Positions 17,488-25,738 of a stretch of 26,220 nt of DNA are shown here, in pieces. The first letter of the stretch is position 1; each line of letters opens with the position of its first letter. Made by a program: the position numbers and the translations under genes. Origin of the DNA: Pinguiococcus pyrenoidosus (taxonomy: Eukaryota; Sar; Pinguiophyceae; Pinguiochrysidales; Pinguiochrysidaceae); contig JAAMXY010000209.1 of assembly GCA_019677205.1 (NCBI GenBank), positions 1 through 26,220 on the forward strand, in the 5' to 3' direction. The notes below the pieces were generated by a model. The model searched no databases. It saw only the letters and a program-made list of their open reading frames with translations, and had not been told where the DNA came from.

Positions 17488-18228
17488 CCTGTTCGCGGAG
17501 GTGCAACCCAGCGAAACGAGGTCACCGCTTTCTCTCCTCAGAGTACGCGCAAAAGATGGTGCTCGAGCGAGAGGATCGTCTCGCGAGGCGTGGACGTGCC
17601 CGCTGCCCTGACGAAGACCATGTACGCCGAAGACTAGGCAGAGGCAAGCGCAAGACTGCCGCTCTGTTGCGGAAGCGGCAGCTCTATGCGTTATCGGTTG
17701 GAGCATTCAACACATTTCAAATAGTTTTTATTGAAGAGGAATAGAACACCATAACAAAATATTGTAAACATGGAAGGAGCGAAAGGGGAGGGCTATGGTT
17801 GGTCACCGGCTGACTGAAGTCCATGCCGCTCTACCTGCACTGGATAGATGCCTGCGCGTCTTCCCCAGCATTCCCATCCCCTGATTTGTCAGGAGATCAC
17901 ACCGGCCATTTCCATCATCGTAATTGGTTCAAGATTGTCAATCGCTCTTGGATCGCACCTCGTGCATATATCCACATGCGCGGCGAACCCGAACAAGAGT
18001 GCGGGTGATCAGGGGGCATTGATGGCGAAGCGGCTGCGCAAGCAATCTCCGCGGGAACGTACGAAAGCCTCAACGATGGGATTCTTTTCAAAGCTTGGCA
18101 CCTATCTCGCGAGCACGCTCTCGCATGCGCCCCGTTTCAGAGCGTGATCTTCAAGCCTTTGGGACCACTTGATGGCAAAGCGGAGCCAAGTCCTGCAATT
18201 GGGTCGCTGCACGTAGACCTCGAGAGTT
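17488..18228. other. Intergenic region between receptor genes A and B
   Basis: About 740 bp carrying the A promoter and the B 3' flank. An AATAAA polyadenylation-type hexamer is on the minus strand at 17727-17732, about 500 bp beyond the B stop. ATTGG pentamers are at 17933 and 18198. No gene is supported. Confidence 0.5.
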
Positions 18229-20862
18229 TCAGGAATTGAGATCTTCCTCCAAGCTGACAAGCTGAGAGCTGATCTGTGAGTTATGCTTTTGTGAAGCATT
18301 TTTCCTGGGACTCCTCCGCGCCACCTTGATGACGCCACCACTACCCCAAGCGACTACTAGCCCCGCCGGCGTTTGCCCTTCTCCGCTGTTGGCAGATGGA
18401 TACGAAGGACCGCCGTTGCGCGTCCGATTGCTCGGGGAGCCTTTTCCCGTGAACTCCTTAGACATTTTCCCCCGCGAGGCTGCGCTACTGGGAACGACAG
18501 CCGATGAGCCGTAGATCGCGGTCTCCGCATCGACGCCATCGTAGATCGCTTTCATCTTGGGCACGAAGATTAGCGCGAGCCCTCCGCATGTCCCCACCAT
18601 GATCGCCAGGCTGCGAACAAGATTCTGGAGCAGCAAGGAGTCCGCCAAAAAGGTCACAACGATGGTCACCAGAGCGAGGAGCATGATGTGGTACACGCTC
18701 GTCAAGATGTCCCGGGTCTCTGCGAAATGGTCGCTCAGTGACCGCGTGGCATACGCCAGGACACAAATGCAGCCTAGCAGGACGATCTTCATCGACCAGA
18801 GCATGTAAACGAAGATGCCCCCGCCGCGGCACTGCAGCTGCTCGATCTCGACGCTTGCTCCGTCCGTCGTCTCGGCCTCGTGCTCGGTGTGAAGCGGAGA
18901 CGCGACCTCAGACAGCGTCAGAAACGCGATATCCAGGAACACGAAGAATGCGACGACGACAAAGACGTCCTGGAGCTGCACGCGAATCTTCTTGAGCTTT
19001 CGACTCTCGAAGATCCGCCAGACGCGATACAGCTTCGTGATCAGCGCTGCCATCGCCACCGTGAAGCTCAGGTGGAAGATCCTTGGAGCCACGGTGCAAG
19101 CGGCCTTGCCCTCGCCGCCAACCGTGAAGAAGCTGCTGACATTGAGCATCATGCAGCCGAGCATACAGGCGCCAGCCAGCTGTGGCTGCGACAGGCGGAC
19201 GACGTCATGCTTTCGGAACATGATCAGCCAACAGATGAACGCTATGCACACGCCTGTCCCGAAGCTCGCAAAGGCGATGGTAGCTCGACCATGCAGCGAG
19301 TCTACCGGCACGAAGGCGCACTCTGCAGAGGCTTCCGGGTGGTTCACGTCGCTGCAGAGTGTCCCATTCTTGACCGTGAACACGATCTCGAGGTCTCCAT
19401 CGGACTTGCAGCCGGCCGTGGAGACGTCGTAGTCGTCTAGCTCGCAGGCCGCTGGAACAAAGGACAGGGGCGTAGCTGTTCCTCCTCCGGGATATCGGAT
19501 GGTAGCCAGCTCCGTGTACGTATCGCTGAAGATGTCATACATCGCTACATTGTCAAATCGAAGACTCGTGCTGGGTTCCGTTGCAACGTTTTGGAACGAA
19601 GCCCCCGACACCCGGTCATTGACGAAGTTCAGGGCGACGGGTCCGGTCATGCCAATGAAGAAGAGGCTGCCGAGCTTGCTCAGAATGTTCTGCTGCAGTG
19701 TGGGATCGTCTCCGTCGGCGATCACGGCGTCCGCAGCCATCGCGTAGAGGGTCACCGCATCATAAAGCCTCGCCGCTATCTCGAGGGCCTCAGAGTCGTA
19801 CTCAGGAGTGACGCTGATCGTGTAAGACAAGTTTTGCGGGTTCTGCACCACTGGCGCAGTCGGCACGATGTCTCCGGCAGGAGGATATCGGTACGGGGCG
19901 AAGCTCTGCGTCGCGTAGTCGGCCATCATCTGCCCGTTGAAGGCTGCCCTGTCTGGCGAAAAGAAGCCAAGCGCCGCTATGTTGATCGTGTTGTTGAACG
20001 CTTGAGCAGCCTCGTCGTTGGCTTCTGGCCCCCAGCCGGTGGGCCATCCGTCTCCTGTGACGATGTGACAGTCGCGATCAGCGTCGAGGAGGACGTACGT
20101 GTACCCCTCGATCATGTCCAGGCGCTTCGCAGCGAGGAGAAGGGCTCGCATGTCGGTGCAAGTCCCAATGAGGAACGCGAGGCGAATTCCCGAGGCCTTT
20201 AGCTCACTCAAGTACTCCATGGTACGGCCAGCATTCGTGACAGTTGTCGACTCGACGCCGATCACGAGTCTGATCTGCACACTTGGGAAAGCTGGGGCGA
20301 AGATGGCCAGGAAGACGCCACCCACGGGAGCCCAATCGATGTCGATGGTGAAAAAGACCGCCATCGTGGTCCAGTTCTTTGCTATCGCTAGGGGGAAGAA
20401 CGAGAGCAGCAGATCGGTCGGTGTAGGGTTGACCCTAGCAAAGTTTTGCGGCGGATTGAGTTCGTAGCTAAAGAGGACGCTGTCCGCTGCATAGGAGATC
20501 AGTGGTATCTCCCAGTACTCGACAACGCCTGCCAGTCGATCTCCTGGGTCGTTGCAGGCAGGTCCGATGATGGCGGAGACATTGTAGTACAGCGACATGT
20601 CCATCCACGCTCCGATGGCTGCATTAACGTCGCATTGGCTGTCGTGCCAGACCCACTTGAGCTCCGTGTTGTTCAGCACATCACTGCGGGCATTGATGGC
20701 CGCCACCGCCCGCGTGATGGCCGGAGTGATGTAGGGACCGATGCTCATGGTCCCCTCCCAGGGAATCATGAAGCCCAGTCTCAGCTCGGCCGGCTGTCCA
20801 GAGCTCTGCGCAGCGAGCAGCAGGCCACATGTCACCCACCGACAAGCCCTTGTGCTTCTCAT
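18229..20862 (-). CDS. Class C GPCR, GABA-B-like, paralog B
   Basis: Receptor of 877 residues in one exon, ATG at 20862 (MRSTRACRW); upstream the frame opens only with a TTG. Signal peptide about 1-23, then the Venus-flytrap domain about 26-470 starting LRLGFMIPWEG, with several N-glycosylation sequons (for example NNT, NWT, NLS, NGT). The linker has C473, C485, C503 and C515. Helices are at about 527-549, 562-582, 595-617, 633-655, 683-708, 722-740 and 748-769, ending FVPKM (766-770). C589 and C678 are the likely TM3-ECL2 disulfide. ECL2 carries an acidic segment (EAETTDGASVEIEQ) shared with C. Loop 2 is basic (SRKLKKIR). The tail ends in SSQLVSLEEDLNS, closely matching gene D. In class C receptors ligand closure of the flytrap drives G-protein signalling; the ligand here is unknown. 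It is closer to C than to A. Confidence 0.93.
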   Translation of the reverse strand: MRSTRACRWVTCGLLLAAQSSGQPAELRLGFMIPWEGTMSIGPYITPAITRAVAAINARSDVLNNTELKWVWHDSQCDVNAAIGAWMDMSLYYNVSAIIGPACNDPGDRLAGVVEYWEIPLISYAADSVLFSYELNPPQNFARVNPTPTDLLLSFFPLAIAKNWTTMAVFFTIDIDWAPVGGVFLAIFAPAFPSVQIRLVIGVESTTVTNAGRTMEYLSELKASGIRLAFLIGTCTDMRALLLAAKRLDMIEGYTYVLLDADRDCHIVTGDGWPTGWGPEANDEAAQAFNNTINIAALGFFSPDRAAFNGQMMADYATQSFAPYRYPPAGDIVPTAPVVQNPQNLSYTISVTPEYDSEALEIAARLYDAVTLYAMAADAVIADGDDPTLQQNILSKLGSLFFIGMTGPVALNFVNDRVSGASFQNVATEPSTSLRFDNVAMYDIFSDTYTELATIRYPGGGTATPLSFVPAACELDDYDVSTAGCKSDGDLEIVFTVKNGTLCSDVNHPEASAECAFVPVDSLHGRATIAFASFGTGVCIAFICWLIMFRKHDVVRLSQPQLAGACMLGCMMLNVSSFFTVGGEGKAACTVAPRIFHLSFTVAMAALITKLYRVWRIFESRKLKKIRVQLQDVFVVVAFFVFLDIAFLTLSEVASPLHTEHEAETTDGASVEIEQLQCRGGGIFVYMLWSMKIVLLGCICVLAYATRSLSDHFAETRDILTSVYHIMLLALVTIVVTFLADSLLLQNLVRSLAIMVGTCGGLALIFVPKMKAIYDGVDAETAIYGSSAVVPSSAASRGKMSKEFTGKGSPSNRTRNGGPSYPSANSGEGQTPAGLVVAWGSGGVIKVARRSPRKNASQKHNSQISSQLVSLEEDLNS

Positions 20863-20922
20863 CCTTCGTTTCGTCCGAGGCTTTCGCCCAGCTCGCAAGC
20901 TTTCGAAACCAAGGCCTTACAC

Positions 20923-20946
20923 GGTCTCACGGTCTCACGCTCTCAC
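20923..20946. repeat. Three 8-bp tandem repeats near the B start
   Basis: GGTCTCAC occurs twice, followed by GCTCTCAC, directly adjoining. The array begins about 60 bp upstream of the B ATG, so it is probably in the 5' UTR or core promoter. Confidence 0.7.
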
Positions 20947-21112
20947 GAGCCGCTCTTGCAGCAATGGGCCAGCGGATAAGGAGTGCGTCGAGAAGCCGCG
21001 AAGTGCAACAGAACGCCGGAGGAGCGATGGCGTTAGAACGGCAGGAGGAGATGAAACCTCATCCTGACACCTCCGGCAGAGTTTTCTTTGGAAGGATTGA
21101 ATCCATCCCCTG

Positions 21113-21401
21113 ATTGGTAGAAAGGCCTGACCTTTTGCGCGTTGCACGTGAAACTGGTCTATGATTGGTGGAGATCCACTTGAATGGTGACTGGTTTTCA
21201 TGTTCAGACCCTATACTACGATGGCGTTGCGTGCGAAAATCGAACCATACTTCCGATACTCCTCCCGGTTCTGGTCCGAGGTGGGTCCGGGCCTAGTGTA
21301 TCAGCTGACTCTCAGGCCGAGCGGCAGCGCCGCAGCCACTCTTTTGAAAGCCTGCCGTCGCTTTCCTGGGCTCTTTTGGCGTCGCTTTCAGTGATCATTG
21401 G
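21113..21401. promoter_or_regulatory. CCAAT boxes upstream of receptor B
   Basis: ATTGG, that is CCAAT read on the strand of gene B, at 21113-21117, 21164-21168 and 21397-21401, the nearest 250 bp upstream of the start. The first two are GATTGGT, the extended form expected for an NF-Y-type site. Confidence 0.35.
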
Positions 21402-21420
21402 AGCATCGGTGTGGCTAACG

Positions 21421-21443
21421 ATAGATAGATAGAGAGATAGATG

Positions 21444-21506
<63 letters not shown>
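21421..21506. repeat. GATA/(AG)n microsatellite
   Basis: GATA repeats at 21421-21442 pass into an uninterrupted (AG)23 at 21447-21492, then an AA break and a further (AG)6 to 21506. It lies about 190 bp beyond the C stop. Confidence 0.95.
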
Positions 21507-21559
21507 CGGCCTGTCCTGTCCGGGGGCAACCTCCAGAAAGGACGCTTGGGCAGCGAAAA

Positions 21560-21602
21560 GCATTTCAAGCAGAAGCGAAAGGCATTTCAAGCAGAAGCGA
21601 AT
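21560..21602. repeat. 22-bp direct tandem duplication
   Basis: The unit GCATTTCAAGCAGAAGCGAA plus two bases occurs twice back to back, at 21560 and 21582. Only the last two bases of the second unit differ. It lies in the 3' flank of receptor C, about 90 bp beyond the stop. Confidence 0.85.
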
Positions 21603-21694
21603 CTGGCGTCGACCCTTGTCCTCCTGCTTGCGGATGCCACGAACAGGATCTTCTTGAGAGTCTTGAAGCCCACCGGCGGCTCTCACCAGCAGCT

Positions 21695-24388
21695 CTATGA
21701 CGAATCTTCGACGCTGCCAAGCTCAAGGTTGCTATGGATTCTCACAGGTGGACGACGACTATGGCTTTGCTCGGGCCTCAAAGAAGCGGCGTCGGGACTG
21801 CCGTTTCCCCATGCTGTTCTCTGATGCCGAAGCGGTTGCATCTGTCCCCTGTTGGAGCGTGTCAACCTAGATGTCGTGTTCGGTTGATTACCATGCAACG
21901 CATGCTTAAGCATGCCTTTTGGTGCGCTATGTGACTTGGTCATGCGATGTCCTGGTGGCTGTCCTCTTGCGACCTTCGTCGCTGTCAATGTCAAGGTGTC
22001 GGGAACCACCGTTGTTGCAGTGTAGAGCATCGTCTGCGCATCGAGGCCGTCGTAGATTGCCTTCATCTTCGGCACGAATATCAAAGCCAAGCCGCCGGAT
22101 GTGCCCGCCATGATGGAGAAGCTGCGGACCAGCGTCTGGAGCAGCAGCGAGTCAGCAAGATGCGTCACAATCATCGTGACCAAGGCCAGCAGCATTGCTT
22201 GGTACACGCTGCTCAAGATATCTCTGCTCTCCGCGAAGTGCTCGCCGCAGGATCTGGCAACATACGCCAGCGCGCAGGTACCGAGGAGGAGGGCGATCTT
22301 CACGCTCCAGAGCATATACACGAAGACGCCGCCTCCGCGGCACCGCAGCTGCTCGATCTCGACGCTTGCTCCGTCCGTCGTCTCAGCCTCGTACTCGGTG
22401 TGAAGCGGCGACACAATCGCTGACAAGGTGAGGAGGGCGACGTCCACGAGCAAGAAGAAGGCGACCACGAAGAACACATCTCGCATCCTGATGAGCACCT
22501 TCTTGAGCTTCCACTTGTCGAAGATGCGCCACGCGCGATAGAGCTTGGCAATCAACGCGGCCAGTGCCACCGTGAAAGATAAGTGGAAGATTCGCGGCGC
22601 GACCGTGCAGGCCGGCTTGCCTTCGCCACCGATGGTAAAGAAGCTGCTGACGTTGAGGAGAAGGCATCCAAGGATGCAGACTCCCGCGAACTGCGGCTGC
22701 GACAGGCGTACGACATCGTTGCTGCGGTAAACGGCCAGCCAGCACATGAAGACGGCACACACAACTGTGCCGATGCCGGCGAACACGAGCGTGGCTTGTC
22801 CGTACAGGCCGCCTGCCTGGACGAAGGCGCACTCGGCAGAAGCCTCTGGACGGTTCACATCACTGCACCGAGCGCTCGGCTTGACAGTGAAGAGCACTTC
22901 GAGGTTTCCGTCAGACAGGCAGTCACCCGTAGTGACTTCGTAGTCCCCAAGCTCACAAGCCGGAGGCACGAAGGGCATTGGTGCGCTTGTCCCTCCCCCG
23001 GGGTATCTCATGGTGGCCAGCTCTGTGTACGTTCTGGTGAAGATGTCGAATGCTGCGACATTCTCGAACCTTGGCATTGTATCCGACTGGAGGATAAGAT
23101 TCTGGTAAACGGCCCCAGTCACCCGACCATTCTCTTCGCTAAGATGTACGGGTCCGCTCATGCCAACGAAGAAGAGGTTGGAGGTCTTGTTCAAGATGCT
23201 TTCATCCGCACGCGGATCCCGCCCTTCTGCAATCGCAGCGTCCGCTGCTAGGGCATACAGCGTCACCGCGTCGAATAGCAGCGCTGAGATCTCAAGGGCG
23301 TCCGCGTCGTACGCGGACGTTATGTTGATCTGATAGGAAAAGTTGTTTGGGTTCTGAATGACGGCTTGTGTTGGTACGGTGTCACCCGCCGGAGGGAAGC
23401 GATATGGAGCGAAGCTCTGGCTCTCGAAATCCGCCATCATCTGCGCCTCGAAGGCTGCCTTCTCCGCCGACGCGTATGGGAGCGGGGCGATGTTGATGGT
23501 GTTGTTGAAGGCCTCGGCAGCCTCTTCGTCGGCTTCAGGGCCCCAACCGGTGGGCCATCCATCTCCGGTGCCCAGGTAACAGGCTGGATCAACGTCGATC
23601 AGTACGTACGCATACCCTTCAATCATGTCGAGCCGCTTCGCAGCCAGAAGCAGCGCCCGCAGGTCTGTACAGGTGCCCATCAGGAGAACAGCTCTCATCC
23701 CGGAGGCTTTCAGTCTGCTCATATGGTCCATGGTCCGGCCAGCATTTAGTGGCGTCGTCGACTCGATGCCGATGACGAAATCAGACTCGATGTCCGGGTA
23801 CGTCTGCGCGGCGTAGCTGACGAACATGTCGGCCATTGCTGCAAAGGTTAGGTCGATCGTCGTGATGGTCGCGATAGACGTCCAGTTTCTTGCTCTCGCC
23901 AGTGGCAATAAGCTAGCCAGAAGATCAGCATCGATGGAATTGACTCTGGCAACATTTTGGCGGCTGCCCAGCTCGTAGGTGAAGGCATTTTGTACCGCGA
24001 ATGAGAAGAACGGCAGCTCCCAGTACTCAGCAATCGGCGCTGTTCGGAATGCCGCTTCTTCGCACGCTGGTCCGACAATCGCATTCACGTCGTACTTCAA
24101 TATCAGCTCCATCAAAGCTCCTGTGGCGGCGCCAACCTCGCACTGGCTGTCGTGCCAGACCCATTTCAGCTCGGTGCTGTTCAGCACATCATCTCTTGCG
24201 TTGATCCGCTCCACCGCCCGTGATATCGCGGGTGTGACGTAGGGGCCCATGCTCTTGGAGCCCTCCCAAGGGATGAGGAAGCCCAGTCTCAGCTCGGCAG
24301 GCTGAGCAGAACTTCTGACCGCGAAAAGAACTGAGATAGCTGCGCCCAACAGCGAGCTCGCCGCCGCCTCCCATCTCCCCTTGCGCAT
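21695..24388 (-). CDS. Class C GPCR, GABA-B-like, paralog C
   Basis: Receptor of 897 residues in one exon, ATG at 24388 (MRKGRWEAAA); a TTG two codons upstream is not used in my model. Signal peptide about 1-29, then the Venus-flytrap domain about 32-475 starting LRLGFLIPWEG. The linker has C478, C490, C508 and C520. Seven helices lie between about 532 and 774, ending FVPKM (771-775), with C594 and C683 as the probable TM3-ECL2 disulfide. ECL2 has the same acidic segment as B, and loop 2 is basic (KWKLKKVLIR). The tail is about 120 residues, Arg/Ser/Thr-rich. It contains TKSHSAP, which resembles a 14-3-3 binding site, and ends NLELGSVEDSS, a loose match to the acidic ends of B and D. It has the longest tail of the set. 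Confidence 0.93.
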   Translation of the reverse strand: MRKGRWEAAASSLLGAAISVLFAVRSSAQPAELRLGFLIPWEGSKSMGPYVTPAISRAVERINARDDVLNSTELKWVWHDSQCEVGAATGALMELILKYDVNAIVGPACEEAAFRTAPIAEYWELPFFSFAVQNAFTYELGSRQNVARVNSIDADLLASLLPLARARNWTSIATITTIDLTFAAMADMFVSYAAQTYPDIESDFVIGIESTTPLNAGRTMDHMSRLKASGMRAVLLMGTCTDLRALLLAAKRLDMIEGYAYVLIDVDPACYLGTGDGWPTGWGPEADEEAAEAFNNTINIAPLPYASAEKAAFEAQMMADFESQSFAPYRFPPAGDTVPTQAVIQNPNNFSYQINITSAYDADALEISALLFDAVTLYALAADAAIAEGRDPRADESILNKTSNLFFVGMSGPVHLSEENGRVTGAVYQNLILQSDTMPRFENVAAFDIFTRTYTELATMRYPGGGTSAPMPFVPPACELGDYEVTTGDCLSDGNLEVLFTVKPSARCSDVNRPEASAECAFVQAGGLYGQATLVFAGIGTVVCAVFMCWLAVYRSNDVVRLSQPQFAGVCILGCLLLNVSSFFTIGGEGKPACTVAPRIFHLSFTVALAALIAKLYRAWRIFDKWKLKKVLIRMRDVFFVVAFFLLVDVALLTLSAIVSPLHTEYEAETTDGASVEIEQLRCRGGGVFVYMLWSVKIALLLGTCALAYVARSCGEHFAESRDILSSVYQAMLLALVTMIVTHLADSLLLQTLVRSFSIMAGTSGGLALIFVPKMKAIYDGLDAQTMLYTATTVVPDTLTLTATKVARGQPPGHRMTKSHSAPKGMLKHALHGNQPNTTSRLTRSNRGQMQPLRHQRTAWGNGSPDAASLRPEQSHSRRPPVRIHSNLELGSVEDSS

Positions 24389-25738
24389 CCGCAAAGCCCT
24401 ACTCGGCCTCTCTACGATCCATCAGGCCTCGACCTGGCAGTAGCGCGGCAGCAGCAAGGTGTCGAGCGTGCAGCTGAAAGCTCCATCGCGCCCGGAGGCG
24501 TCAAGTCGAGCTCGAAGACCAGCAGCAGCGGCGCGAAACTTCTTCGTTTGTCATGCTTCGCCAACCTGATTGGAGGAACAGCACGTCATCCAGCACAGCC
24601 ATGTGCATATTCGCGACGGATGGTGCCGTAGCAGTCCAATCGACTCGTTGGGGTCTTTCTTCTGCTGCGTCGTTGTGACGTGGAGGTCCCACCCAATCCA
24701 CCAATAGGTACAATGCTTAAAGATGAAGTCCGAGCGAAACCGCCAAAGGAAATCTCACAGTAGAATCCCAATCCCAATTTCATTTTCAATTTGATTTAGG
24801 AGGAATATGGAGCGACCGCGCTTCAAGCGCTGTATGCGGGTCAAAGCGTTAGAAGTTGGCTCCTGTATCTGTCCGATCTGTCCGCAGTTTCAATGGGACG
24901 CTTCAGTTGGCTTTTGGCAAAAAATAAAAATGAAAATGAGATCGAAGAAAAGAGAATCTAGAAAGTTGAAGATTTTGAAATGTCGGGTATTCATGGAGTG
25001 TTCTGTCCGGTCGGACTTCCCATTGGCAAATTTAGATTCGCACTGCACCATATCTGCCCAGTCAGAGCAGCGAAACTCATGCGACTGGGATGCGAGGCCT
25101 TGCCAATGATTCCGGTGGTATCGCTGGGCACGATGCTTGGCCCTTTGTGCGAGAAGACAATTGGAAGTCCTTGCGTTGTCATACAACTGACTCAGGACGA
25201 TTCGTGCTGTATCTGGTTCCCCTCGCCCATACCCCATAGCATCCATCCCCAAACCCCCCGAAGAGATACGTTGGAAGCCTTGGCTTATCGGCGCATCTTT
25301 CGGGGCAGGAGAGCCAGGAGAATCCAAACGCGCTCGCGCTGGTTTCGGTGGAGCGCATGTCCACTCCTTCTGTCACAACGCGGCGCCTTCCGTCGGCGTC
25401 TCGCATCCCCTTCCATTCCGATTCGCCAGATTCTCGGTGCTCGCACACTGCCACCGCCATGTGGCCGCCGAGATGCGCTGCGAACTGGCAGTGGTGGACA
25501 TCTGGTGCACTCCGCCTACGTGGGCTCAGGCGCCTTTGAAGAGGTGGTGCCCAGCTGAGTGGCCGATTCGTCTCAGACTGGAGGCTCATGATGCTGGGAG
25601 ACATCAACGCGAGCTTTCGCAAGCCAGAGATACCGGACTGTACTCTTAACTTGGATGACGCCGCCCTCGACAAGGGCCTAGTCATCTGCACGTGTCATCT
25701 AGATCTACATACCAATCAAACACAATCAATACGAAGGC
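24389..25738. other. Intergenic region between receptor genes C and D
   Basis: About 1.35 kb with the C promoter and the D 3' flank. It holds six CCAAT boxes (24569-24778) and an A-rich stretch (about 24918-24975). Fragments on the + strand between 25.2 and 25.7 kb read like protein but do not join into a recognisable gene. Confidence 0.45.
24569..24778. promoter_or_regulatory. CCAAT-box cluster upstream of receptor C
   Basis: ATTGG at 24569-24573 and CCAAT at 24636, 24693, 24701, 24768 and 24774, all within 400 bp upstream of the C start and in both orientations. This is the densest cluster in the window. Confidence 0.4.

Larger units (their letters stand above)
20863..21694. other. Intergenic region between receptor genes B and C
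   Basis: About 830 bp carrying the B promoter and the C 3' flank. It holds three 8-bp repeats (20923-20946), CCAAT boxes, a GATA/GA microsatellite and a 22-bp tandem duplication, annotated separately. No gene is supported. Confidence 0.55.

Noticed and set aside
17488-17706. N-terminal extension of receptor A from the ATG at 17706
   Set aside because: The extra 73 residues have no match in B or C, and a signal peptide directly follows the ATG at 17487.
14851-24388. Receptors as recently acquired bacterial periplasmic-binding proteins
   Set aside because: The flytrap domain does share ancestry with bacterial binding proteins, but it is fused to class C helices with the TM3-ECL2 cysteines and F-x-P-K motif, which is eukaryotic.
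24980-25558. 192-codon open frame on the + strand between receptors C and D
   Set aside because: Arg/Pro/Ser-rich with no domain. The protein-like pieces nearby are in other frames, so this frame itself is not supported.
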